NCBI GenBank assembly: GCA_017881445.1
Contig: JADGQX010000009.1
Coordinates: 1 to 41,285 of the forward strand
DNA length: 41,285 nucleotides
Direction: 5' to 3'
Source: Gemmatimonadota bacterium
GTDB lineage: Bacteria > Gemmatimonadota > Gemmatimonadetes > Longimicrobiales > RSA9
Of this stretch, positions 33,101 to 40,695 are shown piece by piece. The translations under genes and the position numbers were made by a program. The notes beneath the pieces are model-generated. The model was given only the letters and a program-made list of their open reading frames with translations. It was not told the DNA's origin and made no database searches. The first letter of the stretch is position 1, and each line of letters opens with the position of its first letter.

Positions 33101-33787
33101 TCAAGCGAACAGGTCGATGCCCAGCGTGCGGGCACCCAGCTTGGGCACGAGTCCCATGCGACGGCGGGCGAAGCGGGCGGCGCGGAGCGCCTGCTCCACT
33201 GCCGCGGCGGCGCCCTGCGCCAGTTCCGCCAGCGCTTCCGCCAGCGGGCGCCGCTCGTCGAAGTGGGCGCGCAGCGCCGCGTCCAGCGCTTCCACGCCGC
33301 CGGCCGACTCCGCCAGCGCCCTCGCGGCCGGGGGCAGCGTGTATCCGCCGGCCAGGCGCAGCACGTCGCTGGCGTACAGGTCGCCGAGCGGGAGCAGCGG
33401 CTCGGGCGGGGCGACCGCGCCGAGCAGCAGCGCCGTCTTGTTGGCGGGATGCGCGATCAGGACGAGGCTGCCTCCCACGTCCGCCAGCAGGCGCGCCTCC
33501 AGGCGCCGCGCCTCCTCCGCCAGCGTGGCGGGATCCATGGCGGCGATCTCGCGGCCGGCGGGATGGGGCGCGAAGAGGCGAGGCATGTCCCGGGCGATCG
33601 CGCCGCCCCGGGCCAGCGCCACGGAGCCGGGTCCCAGCGCCGCCGCGCACCAGGCGTGGGCCAGCGTCGCCTCGGGCGAGCCGTCGTCCAGCACGATCAG
33701 TGCCCGGGCGCCGGCGTCGCGGACGGCCTGGCGCACGACGCCCGCGACGATGGTCTCGATGCGCTGGGCGGTGGTGCGGGCGCTCAC
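33101..33787 (-). CDS. Degenerate NAD-synthetase-like protein
   Basis: A 228-residue protein resembling the synthetase domain of NadE but lacking its catalytic signatures. Residues 9-52 align with the NadE start, yet the SGGxDS ATP-pyrophosphatase loop is replaced by DDGSPEAT (34-41). The GTGNKSE motif reads AHPANKTA (112-119), so its acidic metal ligand is gone. The PLGDLYASDVLRLA segment (133-146) and the end RRRMGLVPKLGARTLG still match the family. Its GTG start overlaps the stop of the nitrilase gene and has GGAGG upstream. I infer a pseudo-synthetase that may scaffold or regulate the amidase. The relation to NadE is a hand alignment. Confidence 0.65.
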   Translation of the reverse strand: MSARTTAQRIETIVAGVVRQAVRDAGARALIVLDDGSPEATLAHAWCAAALGPGSVALARGGAIARDMPRLFAPHPAGREIAAMDPATLAEEARRLEARLLADVGGSLVLIAHPANKTALLLGAVAPPEPLLPLGDLYASDVLRLAGGYTLPPAARALAESAGGVEALDAALRAHFDERRPLAEALAELAQGAAAAVEQALRAARFARRRMGLVPKLGARTLGIDLFA

Positions 33788-34632
33788 GGTACCTCCTCCA
33801 GCGCGCGGGCCAGCTCTTCCAGCGTCCAGGCCGGGTCCTCGTCGCGGGCGTGGGCATAGGGCCGGCGGCTGCGCGCCAGCTCCGCCAGCGAGAGCTCGGC
33901 CGCGATGAGCGCTTCCTCGCCCTCGGGCGCGCGGGCGAGAACGTCGCCCGAAGGGCCCACGATGACCGAGCCGCCGGCGAAGGTGGCGCCGCCCTCGACG
34001 CCCGCCCGGTTGGCCAGGGCGACGTAGATGCCATAGAGCTGCGCGGTCGTGCGGGCCATGCGCTCCCAGACCGCGGTGGAGGCGAAGAGCGCGTCGTCCC
34101 CGGCCTGGAGCACGCCTCGCCCCGGTGCGGCGGCCGCGACCAGGAGCAGGTTGATGCCGCGCACGGCCAGCAGGTAGGACAGGGCAGGGTGCCAGAAGTC
34201 CTCGCACACCAGGATGCCCGCGCGCCAGCCGGCGGCCAGGTCACACGCGTCCAGACGCGAGCCCCGGCCGAACCAGCGCATCTCGTCGAACATGCCGTAG
34301 GTGGGCAGATAGCGCTTGCGGTGACGGAAGGTGACGTGCCCGGAGCGGACGAGGACCGCCGCGTTGTAGACCACGCCATCGTCGCCCAGCTCGGGGAGCC
34401 CGACCACCACGCCCGGGAGGTCGGCCAGCGCGGGCGCGAAAGCCGCGGGCTCGCCGGGATGCACCGGCAGCGCGAGCAGGGCGGCGTCGTCCCGCAGGTC
34501 GTAGCCGCTCAGCGACAGCTCCGGCGTGAGGACCAGCTCCGCCCCCGACTCCGTGGCCGCCGCGGCCATGCGCTGCGCGTTCCCGGGCATGTCGCCCAGG
34601 ACCGGAGCGAACTGGTGGATCGCCAGCCGCAT
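33784..34632 (-). CDS. Nitrilase-superfamily amidase (NadE glutaminase-like)
   Basis: A 282-residue carbon-nitrogen hydrolase with the complete Glu38-Lys106-Cys143 triad (TPELSLSGYD, RHRKRYLPTYG, LVCEDFWHP). The KRYLPTYGMFDEMRWF segment is like the glutaminase domain of glutamine-dependent NAD synthetase. In that enzyme it releases ammonia for NAD formation. Here the synthetase-like domain is a separate, degenerate gene immediately downstream, so the acceptor is unknown. An MRLAIHQFAPVLGD start fits the family. Confidence 0.9.
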   Translation of the reverse strand: MRLAIHQFAPVLGDMPGNAQRMAAAATESGAELVLTPELSLSGYDLRDDAALLALPVHPGEPAAFAPALADLPGVVVGLPELGDDGVVYNAAVLVRSGHVTFRHRKRYLPTYGMFDEMRWFGRGSRLDACDLAAGWRAGILVCEDFWHPALSYLLAVRGINLLLVAAAAPGRGVLQAGDDALFASTAVWERMARTTAQLYGIYVALANRAGVEGGATFAGGSVIVGPSGDVLARAPEGEEALIAAELSLAELARSRRPYAHARDEDPAWTLEELARALEEVP

Positions 34633-34943
34633 CGACTCTCCAGGTGGTGGATTCGGCGGTTAAGCTAGGCCTCCGCGCCACGCGAAGCCAGGGTTCGGTG
34701 AGGGGGTCCGCTGGAACATCTCTTGCGCCCTCGGACAACTTCGAGCCCCTCCGGCACGGGTCGCACGCCTCGCCCCGCCGCCGCAGCGGCGCCCGGCGGC
34801 CCCACCATCCCGCCGGGAACGCGCCCTGGCGCGAGCGCCGGCGACCGCTTCCGCTGGGATTTGACGACGCCACGGTCCGAGCATAGCGTTCCCGCGCGGT
34901 GCGTGCTGCGTCGCACGGTTGGAGGGAGACAAGGAGCATGTAC
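34633..34943. other. 311-bp divergent gap between the nitrilase gene and murA
   Basis: No gene is supported here; the reading frames in it are GC-driven. It should hold promoters for both directions. A minus-strand TAGCTT (34667-34662) with TGGCTT 17 bases upstream is a weak candidate for the nitrilase operon. A plus-strand candidate is listed for murA. Confidence 0.6.
34861..34889 (+). promoter_or_regulatory. Possible murA promoter
   Basis: TTGACG (34861-34866), a 17-base spacer and TAGCGT (34884-34889), 54 bases before the chosen murA start. The -10 is a partial match. Confidence 0.45.
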
Positions 34944-36230
34944 ATGCCGAAGTTCATCGTGGAGGGGGGGATCCCCCTTCGCGGCACGATCCGTCCTGCC
35001 GGAAACAAGAACGCGGCGCTGCCCATCCTGGCGGCGTGCCTGCTGACCGATGAGCCCGTCACCCTGGACAACGTGCCCTACATCCGCGACGTGCGGACGC
35101 TGGCGGAGCTGCTGGGAGTCCTGGGAGCGAGCGTGGAGTGGCAGGGAACGAATACGCTGACCATCCATGCGCGGGACGTCCACTCCTCGTCCATCGACGC
35201 CAGCATGGCCGCGCGCATCCGCGCCTCGATCCTGCTGGCCGGGCCGATGCTGGCGCGCACCGGCCGGATGGTCCTGCCGCCGCCCGGCGGCGACGTCATC
35301 GGCCGCCGCCGCGTGGACACGCACTTCCTGGCGCTCGCCAAGCTGGGCGCCGTGGTGGACAGCACCGACGGCTACCACCTGCAGACGACGGGCCTCATCG
35401 GCGCCGATGTCTTCCTGGACGAGCCCAGCGTCACGGCCACCGAGAACGCCGTCATGGCCGCCGTGCTGGCGAAGGGATCCACCCGGCTGCGCAACTCCGC
35501 CGCCGAGCCGCACGTGCAGGACCTCTGTCACATGCTCAACTCGATGGGCGCGCAGATCCGCGGCATTGGCACGGGCACGCTCGACATCGAGGGCGTGGAC
35601 CGGCTCCACGGCACCCGGCACCGCATAGGCAGCGACCACATCGAGGTGGGATCTTTCATCGGCCTGGCCGCGGTCACCCGCGGCGACATCCTGATCCAGG
35701 ATGCCGCCGTCGAGCACCTCGACTCCACGCTGCTCGCCTTCGAGCGCATGGGTATCCACTGCGAGATCCAGGGCAAGGACCTGCACGTTCCCGACAACCA
35801 GGAAATGCTGGTACGCATGGACCTGGGAGGGCACATCCCCAAGGTGGACGACGGCCCCTGGCCCGCGTTCCCGGCGGACCTCACCTCCATTGCACTGGTC
35901 ACGGCGACGCAGTGCCGGGGCACGATCCTGATCTTCGAGAAGATGTTCGAATCGCGCATGTTCTTCGCCGACAAGCTGATCGGCATGGGCGCGCGCATCG
36001 TGCTCTGCGACCCGCACCGCGCGGTCGTGGTGGGGCCGTCCCGCCTGCACGCGGGCGTGGTGGAGAGCCCCGACATCCGCGCCGGCATGGGGCTGCTCAT
36101 CGCCGCGCTGGGCGCAGAAGGCGACAGCCACATCTACAACATCGGCCAGATCGAGCGCGGCTACGAGAAGATCGACGACCGGCTGCGCGCGCTGGGCGCG
36201 CACATCGAGCGCGTGGACTCCCGGGACTAG
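34944..36230 (+). CDS. murA: UDP-N-acetylglucosamine 1-carboxyvinyltransferase, Asp-type active site
   Basis: A 428-residue MurA that starts peptidoglycan synthesis by adding enolpyruvate to UDP-GlcNAc. Lys22-Asn23 lie in AGNKNAALP. The active-site loop reads [15 protein letters not shown]: Asp117 stands where most MurA proteins have the catalytic Cys that fosfomycin alkylates. Cys-to-Asp MurA enzymes are active and fosfomycin-resistant in mycobacteria and chlamydiae, so resistance is expected here. I prefer ATG 34944 (AAGGAG seven bases upstream) to ATG 34938. Genes to 38132 follow with short gaps. Confidence 0.95.
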   Translation: MPKFIVEGGIPLRGTIRPAGNKNAALPILAACLLTDEPVTLDNVPYIRDVRTLAELLGVLGASVEWQGTNTLTIHARDVHSSSIDASMAARIRASILLAGPMLARTGRMVLPPPGGDVIGRRRVDTHFLALAKLGAVVDSTDGYHLQTTGLIGADVFLDEPSVTATENAVMAAVLAKGSTRLRNSAAEPHVQDLCHMLNSMGAQIRGIGTGTLDIEGVDRLHGTRHRIGSDHIEVGSFIGLAAVTRGDILIQDAAVEHLDSTLLAFERMGIHCEIQGKDLHVPDNQEMLVRMDLGGHIPKVDDGPWPAFPADLTSIALVTATQCRGTILIFEKMFESRMFFADKLIGMGARIVLCDPHRAVVVGPSRLHAGVVESPDIRAGMGLLIAALGAEGDSHIYNIGQIERGYEKIDDRLRALGAHIERVDSRD

Positions 36231-36239
36231 GAGGGCACC

Positions 36240-36674
36240 ATGGCGGAGGAGCGGAAGAGCGACGCCCGGGAAGGCATCAAGGAAGGACTGAAGGCGGGGC
36301 TCGGCATCCTGGGCGCGCTCAAGGAGGCGCTGGAGGAGACGTTCGAGGAGGTCATGAAGGAGCGGGACTTCGGCCCGGACCGCGCCCGCGACGCCTTCAA
36401 GGAAACCGTGAAGCGGGCGCAGGACGCCATGGACGGGGCCAAGGACCGCCTCGACTTCGTTCCCCGCAAGGACTTCGACGCACTGCGCGCCCAGGTGGAC
36501 GCACTGCGGCAGCAGATGGAGCTGCACCTGAGCGCGGCCGTCCACCACTCGCACGGCCCGGTCGATCCGGCGCCCGGCGTGCACGCGCACGGGGACGCCG
36601 CCGACACCGGCGCACCGGGGGCCGCGCCGGGCGACGATCGCTCCCGCTCGATCCCGGCGGACGAGCTGGAGTAG
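36240..36674 (+). CDS. Helical coiled-coil protein (phasin/UbiK-like)
   Basis: A 144-residue highly charged helical protein. Residues 8-70 form amphipathic helices, and the segment FVPRKDFDALRAQVDALRQQ (73-92) recalls the C-terminal coiled coil of UbiK/BMFP proteins. The His/Gly/Ala-rich tail is probably disordered. It has a GGAGG ribosome site 9 bases after the murA stop. The function is unknown; the family resemblance is weak. Confidence 0.7.
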   Translation: MAEERKSDAREGIKEGLKAGLGILGALKEALEETFEEVMKERDFGPDRARDAFKETVKRAQDAMDGAKDRLDFVPRKDFDALRAQVDALRQQMELHLSAAVHHSHGPVDPAPGVHAHGDAADTGAPGAAPGDDRSRSIPADELE

Positions 36675-36679
36675 CGCCC

Positions 36680-37447
36680 GTGGGCGGCGTGGCCAGCGTG
36701 CGGGAAGAGCGGCGTCCCGGCGTGCTGCCGGTCTACGTCCACCCGGGCTGGGCAGCGCACTTCCCCTGGCTGGTCCAGGGCACCACCGCCCGGGGCGAGG
36801 CGGGCACCGCCTTTGATCTCCGCCTCTTCGGCGACACGCCTTCGGGCGAGGTCATCGACCGCTGGCTGCGGCTGCGGCACGAGCTGGGCGTGCCCCGCGC
36901 CGTCCACGCGCGCCAGGTCCACGGCACCGACATCCTGGTTCACGGCGCCGGTCCGACCGGGCTGCTGGTGTCGGAGCGCTTCGACGGCCACGCGACTACG
37001 AGTCCGGGCGTGCTGCTCTCGGTCTCGGTCGCCGACTGCGTCCCCATCTTCCTGGTCGCGCCCGACCCGCGTGTCATCGTCCTGCTGCACGGCGGCTGGC
37101 GGGGCGTGGCCGCCAGCATCCTCGAGCGGGGCGTGGCGCTGCTCCACCACCTGTCCGGCGCACCTGCCGGCGCGCTCTGGCTCCACCTCGGACCCGCCAT
37201 CTGCGGCCAGTGCTACGAGGTCGGTCCCGAGGTCTTCGACGCGCTGCGGCTTCCGGTGCCGTCGGCGCCCAAACCGCTCGACCTGCGCGCCGCACTCGCG
37301 GACCGCGCCCTCGGGCTGGGCATCCCCCCGGACCGGATCTCCATCTCCGGCTTCTGTACCCGGTGCGGTGATTCACCGTTCTTCTCCCACCGGGCCGGCT
37401 GCCGCGAGCGGCAGGTGGGGTTCCTCGCCGTCCTGCCCGGCGCGTGA
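36680..37447 (+). CDS. pgeF: Peptidoglycan editing factor / multicopper-like laccase-domain protein
   Basis: A 255-residue YfiH/PgeF-family protein. The zinc ligands are at His81 (ARQVHG), Cys120 (VADCVPI) and His137 (LLHGGWRG). In E. coli the family removes misincorporated L-Ser from peptidoglycan precursors, which suits the murA neighbourhood. Other members have purine-nucleoside or laccase-like activities, so this role is inferred. GTG 36680, with GGAG seven bases upstream, is chosen over GTG 36689 and 36698. It overlaps the next gene by 4 bases. Confidence 0.9.
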   Translation: MGGVASVREERRPGVLPVYVHPGWAAHFPWLVQGTTARGEAGTAFDLRLFGDTPSGEVIDRWLRLRHELGVPRAVHARQVHGTDILVHGAGPTGLLVSERFDGHATTSPGVLLSVSVADCVPIFLVAPDPRVIVLLHGGWRGVAASILERGVALLHHLSGAPAGALWLHLGPAICGQCYEVGPEVFDALRLPVPSAPKPLDLRAALADRALGLGIPPDRISISGFCTRCGDSPFFSHRAGCRERQVGFLAVLPGA

Positions 37448-37659
37448 GCCCCGCCCCGGACTTCGTGGGTCTCTGCGCCGGCTGCATGCACGCCCGCGTG
37501 GTCGAGAGTCGGCGCGGCTCGCGCTTCTGGCTCTGCGAGCTCTCCCGGATCGACCCGTCGTTCCCCCGCTACCCGCCCCTGCCCGTCCTGGCCTGCCGCG
37601 GCTTTCAACCCGCGCCCGCTCGGGCGGCGCCGGACACCCCGGAAAGGAGCAGCCAATGA
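37444..37659 (+). CDS. Small four-cysteine protein, likely zinc-binding
   Basis: This 71-residue protein overlaps pgeF (GTGA) and the OsmC-like gene (ATGA), so it is translationally coupled to both. Cysteines at 11, 14, 31 and 51 (CAGC, FWLCEL, VLACRGF) suggest one metal site. The segment RGSRFWLCELSRIDPSFPRY looks like a conserved short family that I have seen as hypothetical. I assign no function. Coupling to a redox protein gene hints at a related role. Confidence 0.75.
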   Translation: MSPAPDFVGLCAGCMHARVVESRRGSRFWLCELSRIDPSFPRYPPLPVLACRGFQPAPARAAPDTPERSSQ

Positions 37660-38132
37660 CCGAGCCTCTCTACGTGGCCCGCACCACCATCCGGAAGGTG
37701 AGCGGTGTCCGGCGCCGGGCGCACCTCCCGACCGGCGCCACCGCCGACATGGGGGTCCACGGCCCGATCCGCCGCCACTTCGACATCCAGGACGGGACTC
37801 CCGACCTGCCACTGCCCGTGGACTTCGTCGTCGCCGCCACCGGCGCCTGAATGCTGGGCACCCTGAGCGGCGCGCTGGATGCGCGCGGGATCCGGCTGGA
37901 CGGCGAGCACATCGGCGTGGAAGCGGAGGGCATCAACGAGCTGCGCGACGGCGTCATCGTGCTCACCCGCATCGACAGCCATTACCGGCTGCGCATCCCG
38001 GCGGATGCGCGCGAAAGGGTGGAGCGCGCCCTTGCGCGCCACCAGGAGAAGTGCCCCACGGCCCGCTCGCTGGCCGCCGCCGTGGCCATCGGCTGGAGCG
38101 CGGAGATCGAGGAGACCGCCCCCGGGCCATAA
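37656..38132 (+). CDS. OsmC-family protein, predicted selenoprotein (in-frame TGA = Sec65)
   Basis: The frame runs from ATG 37656 (AAGGAG seven bases upstream) to 37847, meets one TGA (37848-37850) and continues without a shift to a stop at 38132, 158 residues in all. Before the TGA is PLPVDFVVAATGA and after it MLGTLSGALDARGI. Together they form the OsmC helix whose redox cysteine falls exactly at the TGA. The second family cysteine is kept at 133 (EKCPTARSLAAA). OsmC proteins reduce peroxides with this pair. I therefore read TGA as selenocysteine. The alternatives are two separate genes (ATG 37851 directly follows), a nonsense mutation, or a TGC-to-TGA sequencing error. The selA, selB, selC and selD genes are not in the window. 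Confidence 0.75.
37870..37886 (+). promoter_or_regulatory. Candidate bacterial SECIS hairpin
   Basis: GCGCGC (37870-37875), loop TGGAT (37876-37880) and GCGCGC (37881-37886) form a 6-bp GC helix 19 bases after the TGA. The loop has G at its second position, 27 bases after the TGA. Bacterial SECIS elements are stem-loops inside the coding region with a G in the first two loop bases at about 16-37 bases, so it fits. GC-rich hairpins are common here, so this is support rather than proof. Confidence 0.55.
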
Positions 38133-38170
38133 ACTGTTTTACGGCAGGACGTTAGGGGTGAGACTGCTGT

Positions 38171-38191
38171 CCGGGCCCGAGCTCGGCCCGG
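38171..38191 (+). terminator. Hairpin after the OsmC-like gene
   Basis: CCGGGCC (38171-38177) pairs with GGCCCGG (38185-38191) around a 7-base loop, 38 bases after the stop codon. No T-run follows. Confidence 0.4.
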
Positions 38192-38239
38192 GAGCGGGGG
38201 GCGGGACGGCGTGGGGCAAGTAATTGTGCTTGCAGGGGC

Positions 38240-38268
38240 TTGCCTTCCCGCGCATTCCCCATTAGCTT
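38240..38268 (+). promoter_or_regulatory. Possible promoter of the rimP-nusA-infB operon
   Basis: TTGCCT (38240-38245), a 17-base spacer and TAGCTT (38263-38268). The -10 and its TTTCG flank are identical to those of the larE candidate. It lies just upstream of the attenuator. Confidence 0.45.
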
Positions 38269-38302
38269 TCGTGCGTGCCCGGAAAACGGTTGGCGGGCGA
38301 TG

Positions 38303-38329
38303 AAGTGGGGGATGCACCCCCACTTTTTT
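38303..38329 (+). terminator. Intrinsic terminator in the rimP leader (attenuator candidate)
   Basis: A perfect 9-bp stem AAGTGGGGG / CCCCCACTT with loop ATGCA (38303-38325) runs straight into a T-rich tract (T24-T29), 16 bases before the rimP ATG. It lies downstream of the promoter candidate, so it would control the whole rimP-nusA-infB transcript. nusA encodes a termination factor, which suggests autoregulation. Confidence 0.7.
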
Positions 38330-38344
38330 ATTGAGCCCACATTC

Positions 38345-38830
38345 ATGACCGACGCCCTCGATCAGGTGGTGGCAGCGCGAGTCGAGTCGCTCGGCTACGA
38401 GCTCGTGGAGCTCGAGCGGGTCGGGTCGAAGGCGCGCCCGTTACTGCGGGTCCGGATCGACCATCCGGACTCGGAGACCGGGCACGGCATCACGGTGAGC
38501 GATTGCGCGGTCGTGACCCGCTCGCTGGAGCAGGTGCTGGACGGTCGTCCGGATCTCGGAGATCGATACGTTCTGGAGGTGTCGTCTCCCGGGTTGGAGC
38601 GGCCGCTGCTGACGCGGCGGGACTTCGAGCGGTTCGCCGGGCGGCAGGTGTCGCTGAAGGGCACGCGGCCACTGGTGGCGGAGAATCGGCGGCTGGAGGG
38701 CGAGCTTCTGGGTGTGGCGGAGGAGGACGGAGTGGAGCTGGTGCGGCTGCGGCTGGCGCAGGGCGGTGAAGTGGCGGTGCCGCGCAGCGCGATCGCGCGG
38801 GCGCAGCTGATCTTTCGCTGGGGAGACTAG
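38345..38830 (+). CDS. rimP: Ribosome maturation factor RimP
   Basis: A 161-residue RimP needed for 30S subunit maturation. The N-terminal alpha/beta domain (VVAARVESLGYELVELERV and LLRVRIDHP) is followed by SPGLERPLLTRRDFERFAGRQV, the family hallmark, and an SH3-like C-terminal part. The frame is open upstream, but the homology and ATG 38345 agree. It is followed by nusA, as in many bacteria. Confidence 0.95.
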   Translation: MTDALDQVVAARVESLGYELVELERVGSKARPLLRVRIDHPDSETGHGITVSDCAVVTRSLEQVLDGRPDLGDRYVLEVSSPGLERPLLTRRDFERFAGRQVSLKGTRPLVAENRRLEGELLGVAEEDGVELVRLRLAQGGEVAVPRSAIARAQLIFRWGD

Positions 38831-38885
38831 CCGGGCGACAGGCGCCCGGCTGCTCGGCGAGCAGGGGATCTGAGTGGGAAGGGAT

Positions 38886-40304
38886 ATGAACAACACGACG
38901 CAAGTCCTGGCGGCGTTCCGGGAGATGATCGGGAGCAAGAACCTGTCGCGGGCCGACCTGCACGATCTCATCAAGGATGGGATCATGGCGGCGTTGGCGA
39001 GGCGGTTCGGTCCGAACGTCTCGGCGGAGATCACGATCGACGAGGATGTCGGCGACATCAAGATCACCGTGCTGAAGGAAGTGGTGGAAGAGGTCGAGGA
39101 CGCGTCGCGCGAGATCTCGCTGGAGGAGGCGCGCTGGGACGACCCCGACTTCCAGCCCGGTGACGTGCTGGAGATCCCGGTGGACTTCACCGACTTCGGC
39201 CGCAACGCGGTGATGGCGGCGAAGCAGCGGATCATCCAGCGGGTGCGGGAGGGCGAGCGCAACAAGATCCGCGACGAGTACAACAGCAAGGTCGGCGACC
39301 TGCTCTCGGGTGAGGTGCAGCAGGTGGAGCGGGGCAAGATCGTGATCATGCTGAACAAGTCGCGGGACGCCGACGCGATCATCCCCTGGAAGGAGCAGAA
39401 CCCGCGGGAGCGGTTCCGCCAGGGCGAGCCGATGCGCGCGGTGCTGAAGCGCGTGGAGGAGACGCCCAAGGGTCCTCGGCTCATCCTGTCGCGTGCGGCG
39501 CCCGAGTTCGTGGCCGCGCTCTTCAAGCTGGAGGTGCCGGAGATCTTCCAGGGCATCGTCGAGATCAAGGGGATCGCCCGCGAGGTGGGCGGCCGCACCA
39601 AGGTGGCGGTCAGCTCGCGAGACGAGTCCATCGATCCGGTGGGTGCCTGCGTGGGCCTCAAGGGCTCCCGCGTGCAGGCCGTGGTGAGCGAGCTGGGCGG
39701 CGAGCGCATCGACATCGTGCCCTGGCATCCCGACCCGGAGATCTACGCCCGCCGCGCCCTGGCGCCGGCCAAGGTGGCCAAGGTGGTGAGCGACTCGGCG
39801 CGCCGCGTGATCACGGCGATCGTGGACGAGGACCAGCTCTCGCTGGCCATCGGCCGCAACGGGCAGAACGTGCGCCTGGCCAGCCAGCTCATCGGCTGGC
39901 AGCTGGACCTCTACGGCAGCCGCGAGTGGCTCGAGCGCGGCGCCGACGCCGCGCTCTTCGGCGGTGGCCAGCAGGAGGAGGAAGAGGCGGCGGACTTCCC
40001 ACTCAAGGAGCTGGAGCTGTCGCCGGTCGCGCTGGCCGCCCTCGAACATGCGGGGTATAATACTTTTCTGGATATCATCGACATGGAACGCCACGACTTC
40101 GAGCGCATCCCCGGCATCGGTCCGGACGAAGCCGCCGAGGTGCTGCGCTTGATCGAGGCGTTGACGGTCGAGGAGGGCGAGGAGGCGGCGGGCACGGGGC
40201 CCACGGCCGAGGAGATGGAAGAGGCGCGCGGCCTGGCCGCCGAGATCCTCGGTCTGCCCATGGGCTCCCGGGGTGAGGCCAGGACCGACAGCAGTGCCGG
40301 TTGA
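38886..40304 (+). CDS. nusA: Transcription termination/antitermination factor NusA
   Basis: A 472-residue NusA that binds RNA polymerase and nascent RNA. The N-terminal polymerase-binding domain (1-125) is followed by an S1 domain (GDLLSGEVQQVERGKIVIML, about 134-153) and the KH1/KH2 pair (GIAREVGGRTKVAV, CVGLKGSRVQAVVSELGGERIDIV, LAIGRNGQNVRLASQL). At the C-terminus a helix-hairpin-helix segment (FERIPGIGPDEAAEVLRLIEAL) and an acidic tail follow. ATG 38886, with GGGAAGGG upstream, is chosen over GTG 38874. Confidence 0.96.
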   Translation: MNNTTQVLAAFREMIGSKNLSRADLHDLIKDGIMAALARRFGPNVSAEITIDEDVGDIKITVLKEVVEEVEDASREISLEEARWDDPDFQPGDVLEIPVDFTDFGRNAVMAAKQRIIQRVREGERNKIRDEYNSKVGDLLSGEVQQVERGKIVIMLNKSRDADAIIPWKEQNPRERFRQGEPMRAVLKRVEETPKGPRLILSRAAPEFVAALFKLEVPEIFQGIVEIKGIAREVGGRTKVAVSSRDESIDPVGACVGLKGSRVQAVVSELGGERIDIVPWHPDPEIYARRALAPAKVAKVVSDSARRVITAIVDEDQLSLAIGRNGQNVRLASQLIGWQLDLYGSREWLERGADAALFGGGQQEEEEAADFPLKELELSPVALAALEHAGYNTFLDIIDMERHDFERIPGIGPDEAAEVLRLIEALTVEEGEEAAGTGPTAEEMEEARGLAAEILGLPMGSRGEARTDSSAG

Positions 40305-40668
40305 CGGGGCGAATCCGGCTACGGCGGTGCTCCGCCTGCTCGGTCTCGCGGCCCGCGCCGGCGCGATCCTTCCCGGGACCGAGCGGGTGCGGGAGGCGGT
40401 GCGGTCGGGCGGGGCCAGGTTCGTCCTGGTCGCCGGCGACGCCTCCGGCAACACCCGCGACAAGCTGATACCGCTGCTGCAGTCGCGGGGCGTCCCGCAT
40501 GCGCTGGCCTACGACCGCGCCCGGCTGGGTGGCGCGGTCGGCCGGGCGCCGCTGGGCGCCGTGGCGGTGATGGACGCGTCCTTCGCGACGCGGGTCAGGC
40601 AGCTCCTGGCGCAAGCCGGGACCGAGCAGTCCGTCGAAGGGCGGAGGCCGCGAGGCGCCGCCGAATAG
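40294..40668 (+). CDS. L7Ae/YlxQ-like RNA-binding protein
   Basis: A 124-residue protein of the L7Ae/L30e type, found between nusA and infB in many bacteria (YlxQ). Its LLGLAARAGAILPGTERVREAVRSGGARFVLVAGDAS segment (in two parts, LLGLAARAGAILPGT and VREAVRSGGARFVLVAGDAS) binds kink-turn RNA in relatives. It overlaps the nusA end, and I start it at GTG 40294; GTG 40273 is possible but has no ribosome site. Confidence 0.82.
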   Translation: MPVDGANPATAVLRLLGLAARAGAILPGTERVREAVRSGGARFVLVAGDASGNTRDKLIPLLQSRGVPHALAYDRARLGGAVGRAPLGAVAVMDASFATRVRQLLAQAGTEQSVEGRRPRGAAE

Positions 40669-40695
40669 TCGTTCAAGAGGGTGGTGCGACACAGT

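Noticed and set aside
37656-37850. Two separate genes (64 and 93 residues) or a pseudogene instead of one OsmC-family gene
   Set aside because: Neither half is a complete OsmC domain, the frame is continuous, and the only defect is a TGA exactly at the redox cysteine. Kept as the alternative explanation.
38133-38344. tRNA gene in the gap before rimP
   Set aside because: No cloverleaf or T-loop motif (GTTCRA) in a suitable arrangement. I found no tRNA or rRNA gene in any gap.
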